Shown one piece after another: positions 1 to 6,092 of a stretch of 6,349 bases of DNA. The DNA comes from Bauldia sp. (GTDB taxonomy: Bacteria > Pseudomonadota > Alphaproteobacteria > Rhizobiales > Kaistiaceae). How positions within the stretch are numbered: the first letter of the stretch is position 1; each line of letters starts with the position of its first letter. The notes under the pieces were generated by a model. That model was not told the origin of the DNA. It made no database searches and worked only from the letters and a program-made list of their open reading frames with translations. Made by a program: the position numbers and the translations under genes. The DNA lies in assembly GCA_020442095.1 (NCBI GenBank), contig JAGRKY010000279.1, forward strand, positions 1-6,349, in the 5' to 3' direction.

Positions 1-771
1 ATGCTGCGTGCCTTCGCGGCGAGCGGCATCGTCGCCGTCGTCGCCGGGGCGGTCGGCTATTTCCTGGTCCTGCGCGGGCAGACCTTCGCCGGCCATGCCC
101 TCTCCCATGTCGGCTTTGCCGGGGCGACCGGCGCGGCGCTCGTCGGGGTCGGACCGCTCTGGGGCATGCTCGCCTTCACCCTGGCGGCCGGCTCGGCCAT
201 GGGGCTGCTTGGCGAGAAGCTGAGCGGCCGGGATGTCGCGATCGGCATCGTGCTGACGCTCGCGCTTGGCTTCGGCCTCCTCTTCCTCAACCTCAACACC
301 GCGACGACGCTCCAGGCGACCGCCATCCTGTTCGGCAACGTGCTCGCGGTTTCGTCGACCATGCTTGGCTGGCTGGTCCTGCTTGCCATTGCGGCGCTGG
401 CGGCGCTGGCGGCGATCGGCCGGCCGCTGCTCTTCGCCACCCTCCAGCCCGAACTGGCGGAGGCCCGCGGCGTCTCGCTGCGGCTGGTCGGGACTCTGTT
501 CCTCGCCGTGGTCGCGCTCGCGGTCGCCCAGTCGGTCCAGATCGTCGGCGTGCTCCTCGTCTTCACGCTGCTGGTCGGGCCGCCCGCCGCGGCGCAGCGT
601 CTCACGTCCCGGCTATGGCCGGGCATCGCGCTGGCCTGCGCGCTCGGCGTCGGCCAGGCCTGGCTCGGCATCGTCGTCGCCTATTACACCGACTGGCCGG
701 TCAGTTTCTGCATTACAGCGCTGAGCGCTCTGGTCTATCTGGCCGCACTTGCCGCCGGACGACAAAAATAA
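1..771 (+). CDS. Metal ABC transporter permease, ABC-3 family (ZnuB/MntB/TroC type), probably 5'-partial
   Basis: Inner-membrane permease of an ABC importer for zinc, manganese or a related divalent metal. It would work with a periplasmic metal-binding protein and an ATPase, neither of which is in this window. The visible 256 residues are almost wholly hydrophobic with about seven or more membrane segments. Family-typical stretches are the LRGQTFAGHALSHVGFAGA region (residues 24-42, with H32 and H36), QATAILFGN (105-113), a cytoplasmic ELAEARGV loop (151-158, the usual coupling position) and VGVLLVFTLLVGPPAAAQRL (182-201). An ATG sits exactly at base 1, but family members usually carry several more residues before this first helix and no upstream ribosome site can be seen, so the true start is probably outside the window. 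The TAA stop is at 769-771. The metal cannot be decided from the permease alone. No hairpin terminator was seen after the stop. Confidence 0.9.
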   Translation: MLRAFAASGIVAVVAGAVGYFLVLRGQTFAGHALSHVGFAGATGAALVGVGPLWGMLAFTLAAGSAMGLLGEKLSGRDVAIGIVLTLALGFGLLFLNLNTATTLQATAILFGNVLAVSSTMLGWLVLLAIAALAALAAIGRPLLFATLQPELAEARGVSLRLVGTLFLAVVALAVAQSVQIVGVLLVFTLLVGPPAAAQRLTSRLWPGIALACALGVGQAWLGIVVAYYTDWPVSFCITALSALVYLAALAAGRQK

Positions 772-870
772 GGCTGGGCGGGGCGCGTCGTGGCAAAATC
801 TTGACACGATTGACCGCCAACGAGAGTGTGTGCGGCCGCATGGGGCCGGCCCGAGGGGATTCGTAGTATC

Positions 871-1671
871 ATGTCGACATTCGACGCCACATCAGGCACC
901 GACAACAGCAAGCTCACCGAAATCCAGGATACGCTGAAGCACCGCTCCTTCGGCGAAGACAATGGCGAGCTGGTTGTCGTCAAGAACGGCATCGAAGTCC
1001 GGCTGCAGGGCCACTTCAAGCTCGACAAGCACAACAAGGTCAAAGACGGCAAGCTGTTCGGCGTCATCGTCAAGGAATATGGCGGTGACGAGCTGTACCA
1101 CATCTCGCACATGGACGTGAAGGTCGACAAGTTCCTCGACGCCGTCTACGGCAGCAGCGCCAAATGGCACAACTACATCCCGAAGATGTTCGGGGGCCCG
1201 GACGGGATTCTCGGCTCCTTCAATGACGACAAGCTCTATGGCTTCAAAGGCCGGGACAAAATGATCGGCTACGGCGGTGACGACGAGCTGCATGGTGGCA
1301 AGGGCAACGACATTCTCAAGGGATATACCGGTAACGACGCCTTCGTCTTCGACGCGAAGCTCAGCGCCAAGAACAATGTCGACACGATCAGGGACTGGGA
1401 CTACCTGCAAAACAAGGGCGGCGGCACCGACTCGATCTGGCTCGACTCCAATATCTTCACCGCCTTCAAGGGCATGGAAGGCGAAGGCATCTCGAGCAAG
1501 AATTTCGTCGTTGGCAAGAATGCCACGACCGCGGACCAGCACCTCATCTTCCGCGAGGCCAAGCAGAAGCTCTACTATGATGCGGATGGCGCCGGCGGCG
1601 ACTCGAAGGTGCTTTTCGCCAAGTTCACCGGCCAACACGACATCAGCTACGGCGATTTCCTGATCGTCTAG
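871..1671 (+). CDS. Small RTX-type calcium-binding protein, likely type I secreted
   Basis: A 266-residue protein with a short RTX block. Glycines at 115, 124, 133, 142 and 151 begin five consecutive 9-residue repeats of the GGxGxDxLx type; the clearest are GYGGDDELH and GGKGNDILK. Such repeats bind Ca2+ and fold into a beta-roll outside the cell. There is no N-terminal signal peptide. The C-terminus has the LYYDADGxGG element (residues 234-243) and a hydrophobic end, DFLIV, as in many alphaproteobacterial type I secretion substrates. Residues 1-100 are a lysine-rich domain that I do not recognise, and no enzymatic motif is evident. ATG 871 is preferred over the in-frame GTG at 826 because GAGGGG lies at 853-858, though 12 bases is a long spacing. 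No ABC exporter or adaptor gene is visible here, so export would depend on a system elsewhere. The calcium-binding call is firm; the biological role is unknown. Confidence 0.85.
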   Translation: MSTFDATSGTDNSKLTEIQDTLKHRSFGEDNGELVVVKNGIEVRLQGHFKLDKHNKVKDGKLFGVIVKEYGGDELYHISHMDVKVDKFLDAVYGSSAKWHNYIPKMFGGPDGILGSFNDDKLYGFKGRDKMIGYGGDDELHGGKGNDILKGYTGNDAFVFDAKLSAKNNVDTIRDWDYLQNKGGGTDSIWLDSNIFTAFKGMEGEGISSKNFVVGKNATTADQHLIFREAKQKLYYDADGAGGDSKVLFAKFTGQHDISYGDFLIV

Positions 1672-1687
1672 CAGCGAGCCGACACCG

Positions 1688-1712
1688 CCGGCCGGCCCGG
1701 TGGGCTGGCCGG
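1688..1712 (+). terminator. GC-rich hairpin after the RTX gene, possible terminator
   Basis: An inverted repeat with 11-base arms at 1688-1698 (CCGGCCGGCCC) and 1702-1712 (GGGCTGGCCGG) around a 3-base loop, with one G-T mismatch that would pair as G-U in RNA. It starts 16 bases after the stop of the RTX gene. No T-run follows, so it is not a classic intrinsic terminator. It may instead act as a transcript-end stabiliser or a partial terminator. Confidence 0.5.
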
Positions 1713-1741
1713 ATGCCGATGCCTCGTCTAGACCACCTCCC

Positions 1742-2836
1742 ATGCAGTGGTCGCGCGAGCAGGATTCGGCACTGAAATCAGTCGCCCGTTGGCTGAAGGC
1801 CGGCGAAGAGCCGGTGTTTCGTCTTTTCGGCTATGCCGGAACCGGCAAGACGACTCTTGCCCGGCATCTCGCCGATAGCGTCGACGGCCCTACCCTCTTC
1901 GCCGCCTATACCGGCAAAGCCGCCCATGTCATGCGCGGCAAGGGCTGCAAGGGCGCCGGAACCATCCACAGCCTGATCTACCGGATGCGCGGCGAGGACG
2001 AAACGGGCCCGACCTTCGTTCTCAACGACGACAGTGCGGCGGCGAAAGCCTCGCTGATCGTCATCGACGAATGCTCGATGGTCGACGAGGAGATCGGCCG
2101 CGACCTCCTGTCCTTCGGAACCCCGGTGCTTGTCCTCGGCGACCCGGCACAGCTCCCGCCGGTTGCCGGCGGCGGCTATTTCACCGATGCGTCGCCCGAC
2201 GTCATGCTAACCGAGGTCCACCGCCAGGCCGAGGGCGATCCGATCGTCCGCCTGTCGATGATCGTCCGGGAAGGCGGACGGCTCGACTATGGCGTCTACG
2301 GCGAAAGCGCGGTGATCTCACGCGACGAGATCGACCCGGAAGCGGTCACCGGCGCCGACCAGGTGCTGGTCGGCCGCAACGTCACGCGCCGCAACTACAA
2401 CGGCCGTATCCGCGAACTGCTGGGGCGCACCACACCCAATCCGGTCGCCGACGACGTCCTCGTCTGCCTCAGGAACGACCGCAAACGCGGCCTTCTCAAC
2501 GGCAGCCTGTGGCGCGTCGACAAGGTGCGGGCGCCGCGCAAGGGGCTGCTGCGCTACGCGCTGACGCCGGAGGACGGCGCAACCGGCCGCGCCAATACGG
2601 TCGTGTCGGTCAATCCGGCCTATTTCGATGGAACGGCGGAGGCGCTGGCGGCGCCGGCGCGCCGCCGCTCGGACGCCTTCGACTACGGCTATGTGCTCAC
2701 TGTGCACAAGGCGCAGGGTTCGCAGTGGGACGACGTCATCCTGTTCGACGAGAGCTTCGCCTTTCGCGAGAATGCGGCGCGGTGGCTCTACACCGGGATC
2801 ACAAGGGCGGCGAAGCGTATTCGCATCGTGCGGTAG
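1742..2836 (+). CDS. RecD-like superfamily 1B DNA helicase / AAA ATPase
   Basis: A 364-residue ATP-driven DNA helicase of the RecD/Dda-like group, expected to unwind or translocate on DNA in the cytoplasm with 5'-to-3' polarity, as family members do. Motifs seen in order: Walker A GYAGTGKT (30-37); Walker B IVIDECS (106-112); motif III GDPAQLPPV (133-141); EVHRQ (158-162) with its arginine; the UvrD-C-type motif LTVHKAQGSQWDDV (319-332); and motif VI LYTGITRA (349-356). All key residues are present, so it should be active. It lacks the N-terminal domains of RecD and RecD2 and is close to the minimal helicase size. ATG 1742 is chosen because homologues as I recall them start near MQWS, and the alternative GTG at 1700 lies inside the hairpin after the RTX gene. 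Neither start has a good Shine-Dalgarno sequence. It converges on the TIR gene with a 16-base gap. The cellular role, in repair, replication or phage response, is not shown by the sequence. Confidence 0.9.
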   Translation: MQWSREQDSALKSVARWLKAGEEPVFRLFGYAGTGKTTLARHLADSVDGPTLFAAYTGKAAHVMRGKGCKGAGTIHSLIYRMRGEDETGPTFVLNDDSAAAKASLIVIDECSMVDEEIGRDLLSFGTPVLVLGDPAQLPPVAGGGYFTDASPDVMLTEVHRQAEGDPIVRLSMIVREGGRLDYGVYGESAVISRDEIDPEAVTGADQVLVGRNVTRRNYNGRIRELLGRTTPNPVADDVLVCLRNDRKRGLLNGSLWRVDKVRAPRKGLLRYALTPEDGATGRANTVVSVNPAYFDGTAEALAAPARRRSDAFDYGYVLTVHKAQGSQWDDVILFDESFAFRENAARWLYTGITRAAKRIRIVR

Positions 2837-2852
2837 GGCGAAAAGACTGCTC

Positions 2853-3509
2853 CTAGACCTTTGCCATGCCGCGCCTTTCGCCCCTCAGCTTCGCGCGGCG
2901 AAATACGGTCGGATTTGAGGAGATAACCTGTTCGAGAAACGTGTTGTCGTAGCCGGGATCGATCGCTTCGCGAATTCGTTCGAAGCTGACCATCTGGAAA
3001 CCGTGGCGATCGAGATAGGCCACAACCTGATCGGCCGCTCTCGCTTCCTCGCTCCGACGGGCCGGCTCCGCTGTGCCGACGGCAGCCTCGGTTCCGGGCT
3101 CCTCCTCTTCGGCCGGCAGTTCGGCGTTCTCCAGGATATCCTTGATCCGGTCGATTAGCTGTTGCCACGGCTGGTGTGCGGCGTTCGAGAAGTCGATGTA
3201 CTGGATCGGTTCGATGCGCGGGTGGCGCTCGCAGTCGTTGAGGAGAACCGGCACAAGAGGCTTTTCCCTGCCAATGGCCGAGGCCCATTCGTAGGTCACA
3301 TAGGCCGACTTGACGGAATCGGCGCTAAGCGCGACCAGCACGGCGAAGCAGTCGCTGATTCCCTTGTCGATCTCCTGGCGCCAGTCGTCGCCTGCCCTCA
3401 GGTTCGTCTTGTCCACCCATACAGGGATGCCGGCAGCGTCGAGCCTGTGACGCGCCAACTCCGCGAAAAAGTGGTCCTTCGCCGAGTAGCTTATAAAAAC
3501 CGCCGACAT
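2853..3509 (-). CDS. TIR-domain protein with C-terminal winged-helix-like domain
   Basis: A 218-residue cytoplasmic protein. Residues 1-108 form a TIR domain: strand A VFISYSAKD (4-12), the VWVDKTNLRAGDDW stretch (30-43) and SAYVTYEW (68-75). E74 occupies the position of the catalytic glutamate in NAD-cleaving TIR enzymes (pattern SxWxxxE, here with Y for W). Residues 129-160 are a Glu/Ala-rich linker. Residues 161-218 look like three short helices followed by a basic beta-hairpin (RRAKLRGERRGMAKV), a possible winged helix; this is inferred by eye. Bacterial TIR proteins act as NAD-depleting or signal-making effectors in phage defence, or less often as host-directed effectors; which applies here is unknown. 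The ATG at 3507-3509 is preferred over the GTG at 3534-3536 because GGAGGAG (3520-3526) sits 10 bases upstream of it. The gene lies 101 bases downstream of the transpeptidase gene and converges with the helicase. Confidence 0.85.
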   Translation of the reverse strand: MSAVFISYSAKDHFFAELARHRLDAAGIPVWVDKTNLRAGDDWRQEIDKGISDCFAVLVALSADSVKSAYVTYEWASAIGREKPLVPVLLNDCERHPRIEPIQYIDFSNAAHQPWQQLIDRIKDILENAELPAEEEEPGTEAAVGTAEPARRSEEARAADQVVAYLDRHGFQMVSFERIREAIDPGYDNTFLEQVISSNPTVFRRAKLRGERRGMAKV

Positions 3510-3553
3510 GGCCGCGCCGCTCCTCCGGGGAAACACGGCAATCCTGGCAGGCG

Positions 3554-3569
3554 TGACCGTTGTTGGTCA
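3554..3569. promoter_or_regulatory. Inverted repeat TGACC-N6-GGTCA upstream of the TIR gene, possible operator
   Basis: A perfect 5-base inverted repeat with 6-base spacing, 44 to 60 bases upstream of the TIR start codon. On the minus strand it overlaps TTGACC (3565-3570), which could be a -35 element. The best -10 at 18-base spacing (CAGGAT, 3541-3546) is poor. The spacing matches that of a dimeric helix-turn-helix regulator. Short arms make chance occurrence possible. Confidence 0.3.
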
Positions 3570-3570
3570 A

Positions 3571-3582
3571 ACCGCTCGCGGT
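3571..3582 (-). terminator. Short hairpin after the transpeptidase gene, weak terminator candidate
   Basis: On the minus strand ACCGC-GA-GCGGT is followed directly by TTTGACC, 28 bases past the transpeptidase stop. The stem is only 4 to 5 base pairs and the T-run is three bases, so this is a weak candidate. If inactive, some transpeptidase transcripts could run on into the TIR gene. Confidence 0.2.
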
Positions 3583-3610
3583 GCCTTGGGGCTCTCGGCG
3601 AAAGGCCGGA

Positions 3611-4453
3611 TCAGATCGTCGAGCTGTTGGGCAGGGAGACGGCTACCGGCTCGGCGCCGGGCGTCGTCGGACCTGCCGGGCCGATCGGGATCACCGCTGG
3701 CGAACTGTTGTCGGCGCCGGCGACGGCCGGCGCGGCACCCTCCGGCGGGGGAAGGACCACGACCTTGGTACCGAGCTCGACCCGGTCGTAAAGGTCTATC
3801 ACGTCCTGGTTCCACATCCGGATACAGCCGCTCGACACCGCCTTGCCGATCGACAGCGGCTCGGTGGTCGCATGGATGCGATAGAGCGTGTCCCGGCACT
3901 GCGGCGTGCGGATGTTGCCGTTCTTGCAGTTGCCCTCGTAGAGATACATGGCGCGCGAACCCAGCGGGTTTTCGGGGCCGCCGTCCATGCCGTTGGGGTA
4001 TTTCGCGGCATGCTCGTCGCGGGCCTGCATCTCGACCGGCGGGAACCACTTCGGCCAGTGCTGCTTGTCCTCGATCTGTGCCTGGCCGGCCCAGGCGAAG
4101 CCCTGCTTGCCGACCCCGATGCCGTAGCGGATCGACTCGCCGCCGTCCTGCACCAGGTAGAGGAACTTGTCGTAGGGGTCGACGACGATCGTCCCGGGCG
4201 CCGCGGTGACCTTGGCCGGCGTCGGCACCGTCTGCCGGAAGAGCTTGGAATCGACCTTGTTGACCGGGATGGCGGGAACCGGGAAAGGCTCGCCCTGAAC
4301 CGGTGCATACATGGCGAGGACCAGGGGATCGATCGGCTGACCGTCCTTGGTCATGGTCATCGAGGAACAACCGGCAAGCGCCACAACCGCGCCGACCGCA
4401 GCGGCACGAAAAACAGCACGGCGCTCACGCCAATTGACGAAACCTGACCTCAC
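3611..4453 (-). CDS. L,D-transpeptidase (YkuD/ErfK family) lipoprotein
   Basis: A 280-residue envelope enzyme of the YkuD family, which makes 3-3 cross-links in peptidoglycan or attaches proteins to it. The N-terminus is a lipoprotein signal: basic residues 9-16, a hydrophobic stretch 17-27 and a lipobox LAGC with lipidated C29. The catalytic domain spans about 87-234. H194 and the SSGCIRM motif (207-213, nucleophile C210, R212) form the active site. Two oddities: HATTEP replaces the more usual HGT after H194, and the segment before it has a short insert bounded by C176 and C186 (CKNGNIRTPQC). The C-terminal 45 residues are a Pro/Ala-rich tail. The start is a GTG with AGGGG at 4456-4460, only two bases upstream, so the ribosome-site spacing is short; the reading frame stays open further upstream, but this start gives a proper lipoprotein signal. 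The gene lies 203 bases downstream of the DUF2865 gene on the same strand. Confidence 0.9.
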   Translation of the reverse strand: MRSGFVNWRERRAVFRAAAVGAVVALAGCSSMTMTKDGQPIDPLVLAMYAPVQGEPFPVPAIPVNKVDSKLFRQTVPTPAKVTAAPGTIVVDPYDKFLYLVQDGGESIRYGIGVGKQGFAWAGQAQIEDKQHWPKWFPPVEMQARDEHAAKYPNGMDGGPENPLGSRAMYLYEGNCKNGNIRTPQCRDTLYRIHATTEPLSIGKAVSSGCIRMWNQDVIDLYDRVELGTKVVVLPPPEGAAPAVAGADNSSPAVIPIGPAGPTTPGAEPVAVSLPNSSTI

Positions 4454-4510
4454 GTCCCCTGATGCTCCCCCAGCCGCATTGCGGCAAGATACTGTAGCAG
4501 ATAAGAAAAT

Positions 4511-4531
4511 TCGCGATCCCGTGAATCGCGA
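4511..4531 (-). terminator. Hairpin TCGCGAT-N7-ATCGCGA followed by T-rich tract, candidate terminator or attenuator
   Basis: A perfect 7-base inverted repeat with a 7-base loop. On the minus strand it is followed by ATTTTCTT (4510-4503), the arrangement of an intrinsic terminator. It is 125 bases past the DUF2865 stop and 57 bases before the transpeptidase start. It could end DUF2865 transcripts, act as an attenuator in a transpeptidase leader, or be a protein-binding site. It directly abuts a second inverted repeat, GGATG-N5-CATCC, at 4532-4546. Confidence 0.4.
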
Positions 4532-4577
4532 GGATGCATAACATCCTGCAAAGATGGCAAACCTCGGGCCGCCTTGC

Positions 4578-4593
4578 TGTGATCCCTATCACA
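4578..4593. promoter_or_regulatory. Perfect CRP-like palindrome TGTGAT-CCCT-ATCACA
   Basis: A fully symmetric 16-base palindrome matching the classic CRP half-site pattern TGTGA-N6-TCACA. A further half-site, TCACAA, at 4601-4606 repeats the one at 4589-4594 with a 12-base period. The site sits 125 to 140 bases upstream of the transpeptidase GTG in an AT-richer patch. On the minus strand TTGAAC (4610-4615) lies 16 bases before TGTGAT (4588-4593), so the palindrome may overlap a promoter. Which CRP/FNR-family regulator binds is not known. Confidence 0.55.
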
Positions 4594-4656
4594 AAAGGTT
4601 TCACAATTTGTTCAACGGGTTGCCTGTTCCGATATGGCACAGGCGGCCGGGAACGG

Positions 4657-5799
4657 TCAGTCGGTGGTCAGGTAGCTCGGCGGACCGACGACCCGGACAG
4701 ACTTGCGGCCCGGATCAGGCGCCGGTGGCGCCGGCGTGGCGCTCGGCCTGTCGGGAGCCTTCATCGAGAAAGGCGCGACGTAGTCGTCGCGGGACGCACC
4801 GGCTGTGGCGGCTGGCGGCGGATCGACCGGAACCGGCCCGGGTGATGCGACGGCCGGCTCCTCCGGTGGCGGGGGCGCCGGGGCAATCGTCAGGACACCG
4901 TCATGCATCTCCGCGACCAGCGGCGGCGGCGCCGGGGCAACCGGCGCGGGGATCGGGGTCGCTGCATGGGCATCCGCCGGCACCGCCCCGCAACTGCAGG
5001 CCCGGATATACCGCGTCCGATAGAGGAAGGCGGTCGGCAGGGCCGTGTAAGGCTCACCGGCCATCGAAACCATCTGCGTCGCGTCCTCGCCCGGGTTCCG
5101 GTAGACGTAGAGCGACACGTCGGCGGTCGGGCATTGCGCATGGCACGCCGCCTCGTCGCGTCCGAATTCGCCGGCCGTGGCCTGGAAGCTGATCGGGAAA
5201 TAGTAGCCGTCGCAGGTCCGGACACAGAGGGTCCGGTAGGTGCCGCCGTCGAAGCCACCGTCGAAGGGACTGTCGTAGCCGCCGCCATAGAAGCGCACGC
5301 CGTCGTAGGAGCCCGACCTGCCGAAGACCGACGCGAAGACACCGGTATGGCGGCGGCCGCCGCGCTCGTAGGAGGCGTAGTCGCCGCACTGGTTGGTGAC
5401 CAGCTGGCCGACGACCTCGGACCGCTCGCGTTCGACGCTGTAGGGATCCTCGCTGACCGAATGGTGGCGCCGCTGCTCCTGGCGAAGCTCCGCCTGGATC
5501 CGGTCGACGCGGCTGATCAGGGCGGAGCAGTCGCTGCCCGCACCGCGCGGCCGGAACATCGTCCCGCCGTAGCAGCCGGCGCGCCGCGCCTGGCGCATCG
5601 CGGTGTCGAGTTCCTCCTGGCCGCGGTCGATCGCCGCCTCGGTGTCGCGGAAGCCGTTGTCCCAGTAGTCGTCGCTCGCCCGGTCGATCGACGCGAGGCG
5701 CGCCTCGAGCGCGGCGCAGTTGCCCGTTTCGGCCGAGGCGCCGGCCGAATGCGCCAGCATCGCGGTCGCCGCGAGCGCCAATGTCCGCCAATATCGCAT
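4657..5799 (-). CDS. Exported DUF2865 domain protein, cysteine-rich with proline-rich tail
   Basis: A 380-residue protein of unknown function. It has a Sec-type signal peptide with likely cleavage after ASA (residue 23). Residues 28-135 are helical and charged, with a probable coiled-coil part around 91-112. The DUF2865 core covers about 188-270: YRTLCVRTCDGYYFPISF (188-205), C219 and C223, LYVYRNPGED (230-239), and a closing CSC at 268-270. The mature protein has ten cysteines (28, 76, 91, 138, 192, 196, 219, 223, 268, 270), an even number that suits disulfides in the periplasm. Residues 283-363 are Pro/Ala-rich and probably extended, perhaps spanning the envelope. ATG 5799 is chosen because GAGGA lies 8 bases upstream and a signal peptide follows at once; the frame is open to 6090, but that extension has no such features. 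A good promoter lies upstream at 5929-5957. No enzymatic role can be claimed. Confidence 0.85.
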   Translation of the reverse strand: MRYWRTLALAATAMLAHSAGASAETGNCAALEARLASIDRASDDYWDNGFRDTEAAIDRGQEELDTAMRQARRAGCYGGTMFRPRGAGSDCSALISRVDRIQAELRQEQRRHHSVSEDPYSVERERSEVVGQLVTNQCGDYASYERGGRRHTGVFASVFGRSGSYDGVRFYGGGYDSPFDGGFDGGTYRTLCVRTCDGYYFPISFQATAGEFGRDEAACHAQCPTADVSLYVYRNPGEDATQMVSMAGEPYTALPTAFLYRTRYIRACSCGAVPADAHAATPIPAPVAPAPPPLVAEMHDGVLTIAPAPPPPEEPAVASPGPVPVDPPPAATAGASRDDYVAPFSMKAPDRPSATPAPPAPDPGRKSVRVVGPPSYLTTD

Positions 5800-5928
5800 C
5801 CGCAAGGTCCTCGCACTGGCCGGACGCCCCGGCCGCTCCGTGTTTGGGACCCCTCCCCGGCCCGTTCTTTCCGACACGGTGTGCGCCGGTGCAGGCCTTT
5901 GCGAACAAATCACTTGAAGGTCGCGCGA

Positions 5929-5957
5929 AGTATGAATCCGGCGACTCGGCGGGTCAA
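5929..5957 (-). promoter_or_regulatory. Sigma-70-type promoter for the DUF2865 gene
   Basis: On the minus strand TTGACC (5952-5957) is separated by exactly 17 bases from CATACT (5929-5934). The -35 matches the consensus at five of six positions and the -10 at four of six. Transcription would start near 5922 and give a leader of about 120 bases before the ATG at 5799. It is the best promoter-like pair seen in the window. Confidence 0.45.
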
Positions 5958-5979
5958 TGGCGAAGACGCGCGCCGGCGA

Positions 5980-6010
5980 TTGGCCGGGCGGGCTTCTTTC
6001 GATGTAGTAT
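5980..6010 (+). promoter_or_regulatory. Weak promoter candidate for the 58-residue protein gene
   Basis: TTGGCC (5980-5985) and TAGTAT (6005-6010) are 19 bases apart on the plus strand, longer than the usual 17. Transcription would begin about 75 bases before the ATG at 6093. The 293-base divergent region 5800-6092 otherwise holds the leftward promoter, the ribosome sites and a palindrome at 6065-6076; no further gene is supported in it. Confidence 0.2.
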
Positions 6011-6064
6011 CGACGGGCATCGTGAACCTGGATGCGGGTTGCCATGCGGGCCGGCCAAGGCCCC

Positions 6065-6076
6065 GGTGCCGGCACC
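6065..6076. repeat. 12-base palindrome GGTGCCGGCACC directly before a ribosome-binding site
   Basis: A perfect palindrome that ends one base before the Shine-Dalgarno sequence AAAGGAGG (6077-6084) of the small gene that follows. It could be an operator, or a weak RNA hairpin affecting ribosome access. In DNA this GC-rich, chance is a real alternative. Confidence 0.3.
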
Positions 6077-6092
6077 AAAGGAGGAAGCAACG

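Noticed and set aside
801..806. Perfect TTGACA upstream of the RTX gene as a -35 element
   Set aside because: No acceptable -10 element lies 15 to 19 bases downstream. TAGTAT at 864-869 is much too far away and lies immediately before the start codon. It remains possible with a non-standard sigma factor.
892..1743. 283-residue open frame on the minus strand, opposite the RTX gene
   Set aside because: It is the antisense mirror of a high-GC coding region. The RTX repeats with exact 9-residue spacing prove the plus strand, and the antisense product shows no domain or start signal.
3560..4447. 295-residue open frame on the plus strand, opposite the transpeptidase gene
   Set aside because: The minus strand has a lipobox and the full YkuD active site; the plus-strand frame has no motif.
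2853..4453. Transpeptidase and TIR genes as one functional operon
   Set aside because: The 101-base gap with its own repeat, possible -35 and strong ribosome site suggests a separate unit, and the functions do not match. Readthrough cannot be excluded.
5800..6090. 97-codon N-terminal extension of the DUF2865 gene
   Set aside because: It has no export signal of its own, would bury the signal peptide, and crosses the best promoter and the start region of the divergent gene. The ATG at 5799 has its own ribosome site.
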